Source of the DNA: DASSKA01 sp035690905
GTDB taxonomy: Bacteria; Actinomycetota; Actinomycetes; Propionibacteriales; Nocardioidaceae
Reading direction: 5' to 3'
Assembly (NCBI GenBank): GCA_035690905.1
Contig: DASSKA010000108.1
Coordinates: 1-44,865 of the forward strand
DNA: 44,865 bases
The stretch's first letter is position 1. Each line of letters starts with the position of its first letter. The notes under the pieces were generated by a model that ran no database searches, was not told the DNA's origin, and was given only the letters and a program-made list of their open reading frames with translations. A program made the translations under genes and the position numbers. Shown here one piece after another: positions 23,831-31,446 of this stretch.

Positions 23831-23963
23831 CCAGCGCAGCCGGCAACTGCATCAAATGACGTAGGCACCATTCCTCCAGGCGGTCGATCAGGCCTCATCC
23901 CTCGCGGACATAGCGTCGGAACCGGCCACGACATGCGTGGACGTTCACGATGGGGGGTCTCCT

Positions 23964-26267
23964 GTGACGCTGGACGAAGCGGTCGGGCGCATCCTGCGCC
24001 GCCATCTGGTGCTGCTGCTGGTCTGTATGGCGCTGCCGGTCGCCGTGCTGCTCGCGGTGCACGACCCGACACCGCAGTACCAGGCCAGTGCCCGCGTCCA
24101 GGTGCCCGGAGGCCCCGCGTCGTCGACCACCCAGGCCGACGCGATCAGCAACCAGGCCACCGCGATCGCGACCACGCCGTCATTCGTGCGGCGGGCGCTC
24201 GCCCAGGCGGGGGTACGACGCATGCCGCTGGTCGACTACATCAAGCACAACGTCTCGGTCGTCCGGCAGGGCGAGTCCGCCGTGGTCGACGTGACGGTGC
24301 TCGACCGCAGCCCCGTCGTCGCCGGGATCGTCGACCGGGCGCTCGCCTCGCACCTGGTGCAGTTCATCAACGGCAGCAACCAGACGTCGGTGCCCGGCGC
24401 CCTGGCGGACATCGACAACAGGCTGAAGGTGATCCGGGCCCAGCAGACCAAGCTGCAGACGCAGCTGAACACCTCCCCGAACGACCCGCGGGTGCCGGCG
24501 TGGCAGGCGCAGATGTACCTCGTCGCCCAGGAGCACGCGGACCTGAACACCGAGCGGTCCCAGATCGTGCTCCAGCACGCCCTGCTGCCGCAGGCCCTGC
24601 TGCTCGACGCCCACGAGCCGGAGATGCTCGACTCGCGGCTGCCCCAGCTCATCGGCCTCGCGGTGCTGCTCGGGCTGCTGCTCGGGCTCGCCGCGGCGGC
24701 CGTCGCCGAGACGTTCCGGCCCACCGTGCCGAGCCCGCGGGCCCTGGCCCGGCTGCTCGAGGCGCCCCTGCTGGGAAGGCTGCACGGCCGGAAGGTGCGG
24801 CAGGCCGAGGTCGAGCGGGTCGCGCTGGCCGCGGCCCGCGCCGCCCACCGCGCCCGGGCCAGGATGGTCGTGGTGGTCACCGTCCCGGACGCCGATGGCC
24901 TGTTCGCCGCCGAGCTCGCCGGCCGGATGAGCAACGTCGCGCTGCCTTCCGGCTCGGGGCCGTTGGCCTGGACGACCTCGGAGCGGGTGGCCGCCGACGC
25001 CGCTGCCGGGATGGTGCTGGTGGCGCCGTACTCGGTCAAGCGGCGGACGATCGAGCCGGTCGAGGACGTCCGCAGCTCGGCGGGCTGGCCGATGCTCGGG
25101 ATCGTGACCGCGCCGCGGCGGGCGCTGAAGGCGCGGCGGCGGCCGGGACGGGTGCGCCGCCTGGTGCGGAACCTCCGCCCGGCCGTGCCACTGGCGGAGC
25201 CGCTCGACGAGGAGCCCTCCCTCGATCCGGAGACCGGCGCCGCCAGGCCCGCGACGGGACCCGTGCGCCGCTGTGTCTCCGTCGGCCTCCAGGTGGAGAT
25301 CGAGCCGAGGATCGGGTGGGTCGGCTCGATGCTGGACGAGGCGCTGGCGGGTGACCTGCTCCCCGCCGACAAGCGCCGGCCCGTCGACCTGCACGTCCTC
25401 GTCGAGCGGGAGCACGCCAGCTTCGACGTCGCCGGCTGGCAGGTGATCACCCGCGGCGTCTACGCGAGCGCCGGCCGGGTGGTGATGCAGGACGCGTGCA
25501 GCACCGGCTTCGACCTGATGGTGGAGCCGTCCGGTTCGACCCTGGAGGTGCGGGCCCGGTGGTGCCCCACGCTGCGGGCCCGGGCGGCATCGAGCCTGCT
25601 GCGGTCCCGGTTCCACCTGCTGGTGCGCTGCGCGCTGCTGCAGTACCCGGCCCTCTGGTGGGCCGGCGTGCACGGCGGGGTGCCGCTGCACGTGTCGGCC
25701 ATCCGCCTCGGGTCCCCGCTCGAGGACACCGTGGTGCTGCTCGCCGGGCCCGGCGGGGTGGGCAAGTCGACGCTGCTCGAGACCGAGCTGGCCGCCGGCG
25801 GGCAGGCGACCTGCGACAACGTCTGCGTGCTGACCGGTCGCAACCCCGTCGACGGCGTGGTGGCCAGCGGGCTGCTGGAGCCGTTGCGGATCCAGGGTCC
25901 CGGAGGGCGCCGGATGGCGCACGGACGCAGCGAGCGGGCCTGGTCTGGCCGGATCAGCGAGCTGACCGCCACCCGGCTGGTGGTGGTGCGGCGAGGCCGC
26001 GGGAACGCCGCCGCCGTACGCCCGATCGACGCGGAGGAGGCGGCCCGGGCCCTGGAGGGCGGCACCTACGCGGCCGGTGAGCTGCGCCGCTACTGGCCGT
26101 TCGCCGCCTCGCTGGCGCTCGGGACCGGTCTGGGACCGGTGCACCCGCCGGTGCCCGAAGGGGCGCTGGAGGCCGCCGAGCTGCTGCCCTGCTCCGAGCT
26201 GCTGCTGCCGACCTGGACGGGTCTGCGGCTCGCCGACGCGCTGGCCACCGCGGAGGCACCGCGATGA
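23964..26267 (+). CDS. Wzz-like chain-length regulator fused to an HPr-kinase-like P-loop domain
   Basis: This 767-aa membrane protein has several parts. A Wzz-type co-polymerase unit comes first, with TM1 at residues ~14-32, an extracytoplasmic coiled-coil-like stretch, and TM2 at ~229-250. A cytoplasmic segment (~285-390) resembles a bacterial tyrosine-kinase domain that has lost its Walker motif (VVVVTVPDADGLFAAELA, then MVLVAPYSVKRRTIEPVEDV). From ~450 onward comes a region resembling HPr kinase/PEP-carboxykinase ATPases, with Walker A GPGGVGKST at 595-603. It probably sets polymer length with Wzy. The P-loop domain may replace the usual kinase (inference). Start GTG 23964 has GGGGGG upstream. 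Its stop overlaps the next start (ATGA). It is the first gene of the six-gene chain. Confidence 0.78.
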   Translation: MTLDEAVGRILRRHLVLLLVCMALPVAVLLAVHDPTPQYQASARVQVPGGPASSTTQADAISNQATAIATTPSFVRRALAQAGVRRMPLVDYIKHNVSVVRQGESAVVDVTVLDRSPVVAGIVDRALASHLVQFINGSNQTSVPGALADIDNRLKVIRAQQTKLQTQLNTSPNDPRVPAWQAQMYLVAQEHADLNTERSQIVLQHALLPQALLLDAHEPEMLDSRLPQLIGLAVLLGLLLGLAAAAVAETFRPTVPSPRALARLLEAPLLGRLHGRKVRQAEVERVALAAARAAHRARARMVVVVTVPDADGLFAAELAGRMSNVALPSGSGPLAWTTSERVAADAAAGMVLVAPYSVKRRTIEPVEDVRSSAGWPMLGIVTAPRRALKARRRPGRVRRLVRNLRPAVPLAEPLDEEPSLDPETGAARPATGPVRRCVSVGLQVEIEPRIGWVGSMLDEALAGDLLPADKRRPVDLHVLVEREHASFDVAGWQVITRGVYASAGRVVMQDACSTGFDLMVEPSGSTLEVRARWCPTLRARAASSLLRSRFHLLVRCALLQYPALWWAGVHGGVPLHVSAIRLGSPLEDTVVLLAGPGGVGKSTLLETELAAGGQATCDNVCVLTGRNPVDGVVASGLLEPLRIQGPGGRRMAHGRSERAWSGRISELTATRLVVVRRGRGNAAAVRPIDAEEAARALEGGTYAAGELRRYWPFAASLALGTGLGPVHPPVPEGALEAAELLPCSELLLPTWTGLRLADALATAEAPR

Positions 26268-26710
26268 GCACCTGGTCCGCCGGCTCCGCACCCTGGGCGG
26301 TGCTGGTCTCCGAGGGCACGCAGCTGGTCAGCGTGCCCCGGTCCCTGTCGAAGCAGCGCGCGACCGCGCGGACGCTGCGCGACCTGCCGACCGCGGCTCC
26401 GGTGGCACTGATGGGCGCCGGTGGGCTCAACCGCGGCCGGCTCCGGCGGACGGCCGACGCGGCGGGCATCGTGATCGCGCACGAGTACGTCGTGCTGCCG
26501 AGCATCAGCAGCGGCCGGTACCTCGTCGAGGACCACCCCGACACCGTCGCCGTGCTGTGGCAGAGCCTGGTCACCCCGCCGCCCGGCACCACGTGGGCGA
26601 CCGCGCTGCTCACGGCGGTCGCGGCGGTGGGCCGCAGCCGGCTGCCCTGGTGGACCCTCGGGGCGGTCGCCCCGCGACTGGCCGTCGGCTACCGAGGTGA
26701 GCTGCCATGA
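26264..26710 (+). CDS. Unknown 148-aa protein in the polysaccharide operon
   Basis: I do not recognise this protein. It has no signal peptide and no clear transmembrane helix. Visible features are an N-terminal beta-rich start (WAVLVSEGTQLVSVP), a basic helix with several Arg, PVALMGAGGLNRGRLRRTADAAG, and VIAHEYVVLPSISSGRYLVED. A C-terminal helical part with PWWTLGAVAPRL follows. The layout could be a stand-alone small domain working with its neighbours. Both ends use ATGA overlaps, with the Wzz fusion upstream and the phosphotransferase downstream, so it is a fixed member of the operon and not a chance frame. Confidence 0.7.
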   Translation: MSTWSAGSAPWAVLVSEGTQLVSVPRSLSKQRATARTLRDLPTAAPVALMGAGGLNRGRLRRTADAAGIVIAHEYVVLPSISSGRYLVEDHPDTVAVLWQSLVTPPPGTTWATALLTAVAAVGRSRLPWWTLGAVAPRLAVGYRGELP

Positions 26711-27768
26711 CCTCTGCACCCGCCGCGAGGTACACCCCCGCCTTCCCGCTGCGCGACCTGCAGTCGCTGCTGGACTCACCGGGCACCCGCTCCATCGTGC
26801 TGGCGATGTCGAAGGACCACGACGCCAAGGTCAGCGTCCTCGTGGTCCGGCCCGGTGAGGCGATCCCCACGCTGGCGGCCAAGATCGCGACCACGCCGGT
26901 CGCCGAGGCCGCGGTCGAGCGCGAGGGTCGGCTGCTGGTCGACCTGCGTCGACTCGGGCTGCGTCCAGTGATCGGCACCATCCCGCGGTTCGTGGAGATG
27001 CGCCAGCACGACGGCCGGCTGGTCCTGGTGGCCAGCGCGATGCCCGGCGTGCCGCTCACCCGCGGCTACCACTCGTGGCGGCACACGGCCCGGCCGAACC
27101 GGGTCGCGGAGGACTTCCGGGTGGCCGGCGACTGGCTGGCCCGGCTGCAGGACGCGTCGCTGTCGGCGCCGTCGCCGGTCAACCTGCTGTCCGGGGCCGC
27201 CGAGCGCATCGTGGCCCGTGCGGAGACCGCGCCCGAACGCCGGGCGCCGGCCGCCGAGGTCGCCGCCCGCGTCGCCCGGCTACACGACCGGCTGTCCGCG
27301 TTCAGCACTCCGCGCACCGTGGTGCACGGCGACTTCTGGTTCGGCAACATCCTGGTCGACCCGGGGCAGGGCGGGGCGGTGTCCGGGGTCGTGGACTGGG
27401 AGCAGGGGTCTGCCCGGGGGGAACCGCTTCGAGACATCGGCCGGTTCGCGGTCAGCTACTCGCTCTACCTGGACCGGCACACGCCAGTGGGCCGGCCGGT
27501 GCCGGGGCACCGAGGGCTGCGCGCGGACCACCGGTGTGCCGGGCTGCGCTACGCGCTGACCCGGCGCAGCTGGTACCACGACCAGGTCCGGGCGTTCCTC
27601 ACCGGGGGACTCCGGCGGCTGGGGCTCCCCGACTCGGCGTGGTACGACCTGGGCTGGGCTGCGGTGGCCGATGTCGCCGCCACGGCGGTCGACGACGAGT
27701 TCGCCTGGCGGCACGTCGAGCTGCTGGCCTCGCTCCCGGAACCGGTCGGCCTCCGGGGCCGGCCATGA
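26707..27768 (+). CDS. Aminoglycoside-phosphotransferase-fold kinase
   Basis: This 353-aa protein has the APH/choline-kinase fold. VVHGDFWFGNILVD is the catalytic loop (HGDxxxxN) near residue 205, and VVDWEQGSARGEPLRDIGRF holds the metal-binding Asp. The family phosphorylates hydroxyls on small molecules such as sugars and choline. Inside a polysaccharide operon the substrate is more likely a glycan precursor or lipid-linked saccharide than an antibiotic. Both ends are ATGA overlaps. The N-terminal half is less conserved, as usual for this fold. Confidence 0.82.
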   Translation: MTSAPAARYTPAFPLRDLQSLLDSPGTRSIVLAMSKDHDAKVSVLVVRPGEAIPTLAAKIATTPVAEAAVEREGRLLVDLRRLGLRPVIGTIPRFVEMRQHDGRLVLVASAMPGVPLTRGYHSWRHTARPNRVAEDFRVAGDWLARLQDASLSAPSPVNLLSGAAERIVARAETAPERRAPAAEVAARVARLHDRLSAFSTPRTVVHGDFWFGNILVDPGQGGAVSGVVDWEQGSARGEPLRDIGRFAVSYSLYLDRHTPVGRPVPGHRGLRADHRCAGLRYALTRRSWYHDQVRAFLTGGLRRLGLPDSAWYDLGWAAVADVAATAVDDEFAWRHVELLASLPEPVGLRGRP

Positions 27769-29048
27769 CCCTGCTCGCACCACCGGCCGCGGCCCTCGAG
27801 CCGCCGGTCACCGGCCCCGCCGGGGAACCCACCACCGCCCACCTGTGGCGCGCGGCCCCGCTGTGCTTCGCGATGGTCACCCTGCCGCTGATCAGCCCCG
27901 CAGCTCCCGGCAACGTCTCGCTCGCGGACCTCGGCGTGGCCGCGGCGACCGGTAGCGTGCTGCTGACCGCCACCTACCGGCAGGTGTCGCTCCGGCTGCC
28001 GTACGTGGTCGGTGTCGGCGTACTGCTCATCGCGGGCACGCTGGCCGCGCTGGTGGCCGAAGCGGCGGCGAGCACCACCACCATCACCCTGATGCAGGAC
28101 GTGTGGATGCTCGGCTTCGGCGCCGCGATCGCCAACGCCGGACGCGACCCGTGGGTGCTGTCGCGGATGCTGCGGTTCTGGGTCTGCAGCGCCACGGTGT
28201 ACGCCGGGGTGGTGCTGGTCGGCCTGGTCACCGGCCTCAACGCGCTGTCGGGCATCACCGCCGCCAACGGCTACCGTGCGGAGTTCACGCTCGGCGACCC
28301 GAACGTGTCGGGGAACTTCTTCCTCATCGCGCTGTTCGTGCTCCGGGCGATGCGGTGGCCGGCGCGGCGCGCGGCGCGCTGGCCGATGTGCCTGCTGCTG
28401 CTCGTGCCGGTGATCTTCTCCGGCTCCAACGGCGCGATGCTCGGCCTGGTGGCCGGCACGGCGATCGGCCTCCTGATGCGCCTTCGCAGGGAGCGCGGCA
28501 TGCTCGCCGTGATCGGGGTCGCGGCGGGCACCTGCCTGGTGGTGCTGGCCGCCGCGCCGTACGTCAACCCGACGGCGCTACGCCAGCGGGCCGCCGACAG
28601 CGTGCCGCTGCTGCGCGACGGACTGGGCCGCAGCAACCAGAGCACCGACGAGCGGCAGAAGCTGTGGGAGGAGAGCACCCAGCTCTGGATGACCGGGAAC
28701 CTGGTCGGCATCGGTCCGGCGGAGACCGAGACCACGCTGTCGCACCTGAACGCGGAGTACGTCAAGGAGGCCCACAACGACTACTTCGCCGCCCTGGTGG
28801 AGCGCGGGCTGCTCGGCGCGGTGGGGCTGGTGCTGCTGCTGGCCACCGCGGGACTGCGGTTGAGCCGGCCGGCGATCGAGGGACTGCGCCGGGGGTACGA
28901 CGCGGTGGTGCCCAGACCCGAGCTGCTGATCAGCGCCGGGGTGACCATGGCCATCGCCGCCCTGTTCTACGAGACCCTGCACTTCCGCCACCTCTGGGCG
29001 CTCCTCGGGGTGGCTGCCGCACTCGACCTGTGGGGGAGACGGTCATGA
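27765..29048 (+). CDS. O-antigen ligase/polymerase-like membrane protein (Wzy-type)
   Basis: This 427-aa protein has about ten hydrophobic helices. A large extracytoplasmic loop toward the C-terminus contains the Wzy_C-like pattern DERQKLWEESTQLW, LVGIGPAET and EAHNDYFAALVERGLLG. Such proteins polymerise or transfer lipid-linked glycan repeat units outside the membrane. The neighbours Wzz-like protein (upstream) and flippase (downstream) complete a Wzx/Wzy-type assembly set. The start and stop both lie in ATGA overlaps. Confidence 0.87.
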   Translation: MTLLAPPAAALEPPVTGPAGEPTTAHLWRAAPLCFAMVTLPLISPAAPGNVSLADLGVAAATGSVLLTATYRQVSLRLPYVVGVGVLLIAGTLAALVAEAAASTTTITLMQDVWMLGFGAAIANAGRDPWVLSRMLRFWVCSATVYAGVVLVGLVTGLNALSGITAANGYRAEFTLGDPNVSGNFFLIALFVLRAMRWPARRAARWPMCLLLLVPVIFSGSNGAMLGLVAGTAIGLLMRLRRERGMLAVIGVAAGTCLVVLAAAPYVNPTALRQRAADSVPLLRDGLGRSNQSTDERQKLWEESTQLWMTGNLVGIGPAETETTLSHLNAEYVKEAHNDYFAALVERGLLGAVGLVLLLATAGLRLSRPAIEGLRRGYDAVVPRPELLISAGVTMAIAALFYETLHFRHLWALLGVAAALDLWGRRS

Positions 29049-30382
29049 GCATCCGGCGGCCGAGGCTGCGGCGTCTGCAAGGGACCAAGGGACAGGTCGC
29101 CTCCAACGTGGTCTCCCGGCTGGCCGCGCTGGCGGCGCTCGGCGTCGCCACCATCTTGGTGGCGCGGGCCGGCACCCCGGCCGACGTCGGCGTCTACGCG
29201 CTGCTCCGCGTGCTCCCCGGCGTGGTCGCCGTGGTGGCCGCTGCGGGACTGCCCGGGGCGACGCCGTTCTTCCTCGCCGGGGACACCCGCGACCACCCCC
29301 GGCTGTGGGCCACGCTCACGCTGGTCATGCTCGTCGGCGGTGCGCTCGGGTCGGTGCTCTGGGCGGGTGGCTCCTCCCTGCTGCAGCGGCTGTTCTTCGA
29401 CACCGTCCCGGTGTGGCTGGTGGCCCTGGCGGGACTCACCGTGTTCACCCAGCTGCTGATGACCGTCGGCAAGACCTGCCTGCAGGGTGTCGAGGACATC
29501 CGCGGGTCGAACCTGGTGATCGCCACCGAGGAGATCGCGTTCCTCCCGCCGTACCTGATCGGCTGGGCGCTCGGCATGCACGGCGCGCTGCTCATCCTGG
29601 TCTCGCTCGCGGTGGCCGACCTGGCGGTGGCCGCCCAGGCCTGGGGCCGGCTGGCGCGGCGCGGGCTGATCCACGGCAGCTGGCGGCCCAGCCTTCCCCT
29701 GGCCGTCAGCATCTGCAAGTACGGCATGCGCGGCCAGTTCGGCGGGCTGATGACGCTGCTGAACCTGCGCTTCGACTTCGCGTTCCTCAGCTTCATGGCC
29801 GGCCCCGCGGTGGTGGGGATCTACGCGATCGCGTCGAAGTACGCCGAGCTGCTGCGGCTGCCCGGCCTCGCGGTCACCTGGGTGGTCTACCCGCGGGTGG
29901 CCGGCCGTGAGGGTGCCGGGACGGCCGCCGCGCTGCACCGGCTGCTGCCGCGCGCGTTCCTCGCCAACGTGGCCTGCGCGGTGCCGCTCGGCGCCGCGTC
30001 GTACTTCGTGCTGCCGCTCCTCTACGGACCGGACTACAAGGGCTCCGTCCTGCCGGCGGTGATCATCATCGCCGGGCTGGTCGCCGAGGCCGCCGCGGGG
30101 CTGGCCACGGCCTACCTCTACGGCACCGGACGCCCGGGCCTGAATTCGCTGGCCATGGGGATCGGGCTGCTGGCCACCCTGGCTCTAGACCTGGCGCTGA
30201 TCCCGCCGTTCCACGCGGTGGGTGCCGCCATCGCTTCCGCCGTCACCTACCTGCTCACCGACCTGGTCCTCGTGCTGATGATGCTGCGGCACCGCGCCCG
30301 CCAGCAGAAGATGGGGACCGAACCCTCGCACGCGGGTCATCCGGAACCCGAGCGCACCCTGCCTGAGGTCCCCGCATCATGA
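29045..30382 (+). CDS. Polysaccharide flippase (Wzx/MATE-like)
   Basis: This 445-aa integral membrane protein has about 12-14 hydrophobic helices, starting with a basic N-terminus and VVSRLAALAALGVATILVAR. It contains GVYALLRVLPGVVAVVAAAG and the mid-protein GPAVVGIYAIASKYAELLRLPG, patterns of the MOP superfamily of lipid-linked oligosaccharide flippases. It would move the undecaprenyl-linked repeat unit across the membrane for the Wzy-like enzyme. The ATG overlaps the wzy-like stop and the TGA overlaps the lipoprotein start. The hydrophilic tail of about 30 residues is Glu/Pro-rich. Confidence 0.88.
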   Translation: MSIRRPRLRRLQGTKGQVASNVVSRLAALAALGVATILVARAGTPADVGVYALLRVLPGVVAVVAAAGLPGATPFFLAGDTRDHPRLWATLTLVMLVGGALGSVLWAGGSSLLQRLFFDTVPVWLVALAGLTVFTQLLMTVGKTCLQGVEDIRGSNLVIATEEIAFLPPYLIGWALGMHGALLILVSLAVADLAVAAQAWGRLARRGLIHGSWRPSLPLAVSICKYGMRGQFGGLMTLLNLRFDFAFLSFMAGPAVVGIYAIASKYAELLRLPGLAVTWVVYPRVAGREGAGTAAALHRLLPRAFLANVACAVPLGAASYFVLPLLYGPDYKGSVLPAVIIIAGLVAEAAAGLATAYLYGTGRPGLNSLAMGIGLLATLALDLALIPPFHAVGAAIASAVTYLLTDLVLVLMMLRHRARQQKMGTEPSHAGHPEPERTLPEVPAS

Positions 30383-31416
30383 AGAAGCTGCTTGTCACCC
30401 TGCTCACCGCCGTCCTGCTGCTGGTCACCGGCTGCAGCTCCGACACCGGTCGTTCCGGGGCCCCGCCGGCAGGCAGGGCGAAAGGGCACGACCCCACGTT
30501 CACCCCGGTGTCGGCCGCCAGCGACCCGTACGCCGCGTCCATCGACATGTTCCACCGGCTCGGTCTCCAGGTCTGGGTGGACTCCGACCTGGTCGGCCGC
30601 TGGCAGGACGGCCAGCAGTCGTTCCACGCTGCCCTGGTGCGGGACGCCGCGCTGGCGCACCGGCCGGGCGTGGTCGGCATCAAGGTCGCCGACGAGCTCG
30701 GCTACAACGACGGCTTGGACACCCCGCAGCAGGTGCAGCACTTCCTCGACGCCACGGCGAAGGGCCTGCGCCAGCTGGCGCCGGACACCAAGATCCTCGT
30801 GGACATGGTGGTGCCCGACCTCGGCTGCCTGGGCTGGCTGGCCTCTCGGCTGCCGCAGGCGGGCCAGTGCGCGGCGCAGGAGCGCAGCACCTATCCGGCG
30901 GCGGCCATGAAGGCCGCCAGCGGCTACCTGGCGAGCGGCACCATCGACGAGCTCGACCTGTCCACCGGGCTGCGCGACCCGGACGAGTACGCGTCCTGGG
31001 GCATCGGCATCGACCAGGCGCAGCGCGCCGCCTGGGCCGAGGTGCACCGCCTCGGCTGGCAGGACGAGGTGACCCTGCAGTCCCGGCACGCCATGGCGCA
31101 TCCCGGCCCCTACCCGAGCGATGCGGCCACCGCGTGGACCGACGTGCACACCTGGGTGCAGATCCCGGTCCAGGAGGGGGCGCACGCGGTGCAGGTGTGG
31201 ACGTGGCAGCAGGGGTACGACGGGCAGACGGTCCGGCTCGTCAACCCGGGGCTGCACACCAACGCCCTGTGGCAGGCACTGATCGCCGCCCGGCGTTCCG
31301 GGGCGTTCATGACCACCACGTTCACGCCGAGCTCGGTGGAGAAGAGCCCGGAGGCGGACGCCCACATGATCGCCCAGGTGTTCAAGGGCGTGTACGTCGC
31401 CGCCGGCACGGGCTGA
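30379..31416 (+). CDS. Lipoprotein, possible TIM-barrel glycosidase-like domain
   Basis: The 345-aa protein begins with a lipoprotein signal peptide (MKKLLVTLLTAVLLLVTGC, lipobox LVTGC, lipidated Cys19) followed by a flexible Ser/Gly/Pro linker. The body has alternating strand and helix segments (LGLQVWVDSDLVG, GVVGIKVADELGY, DTKILVDMVVPDLG, IDELDLSTGLRD, AVQVWTWQQGYDG) suggesting a TIM-barrel glycoside-hydrolase-like fold. I cannot name the family. As the last gene of the six-gene coupled chain it may trim or anchor the exported polymer at the cell surface (inference). The stop lies 30 bp from that of the convergent lanthipeptide exporter gene. Confidence 0.72.
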   Translation: MKKLLVTLLTAVLLLVTGCSSDTGRSGAPPAGRAKGHDPTFTPVSAASDPYAASIDMFHRLGLQVWVDSDLVGRWQDGQQSFHAALVRDAALAHRPGVVGIKVADELGYNDGLDTPQQVQHFLDATAKGLRQLAPDTKILVDMVVPDLGCLGWLASRLPQAGQCAAQERSTYPAAAMKAASGYLASGTIDELDLSTGLRDPDEYASWGIGIDQAQRAAWAEVHRLGWQDEVTLQSRHAMAHPGPYPSDAATAWTDVHTWVQIPVQEGAHAVQVWTWQQGYDGQTVRLVNPGLHTNALWQALIAARRSGAFMTTTFTPSSVEKSPEADAHMIAQVFKGVYVAAGTG

Positions 31417-31446
31417 GCTGTCGGGCGCCCCACCGTCCATGGCGGG

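Noticed and set aside
24180..26291. A 703-codon frame antisense to the Wzz/HPr-kinase-like gene
   Set aside because: Arg/Gly/Gln/His-rich composition without motifs, while the sense frame carries transmembrane segments and a P-loop and is flanked by an ATGA overlap.
31417..31446. Terminator between the convergent lipoprotein and exporter genes
   Set aside because: Only 30 bp are present and no stable stem with a T-run could be found.
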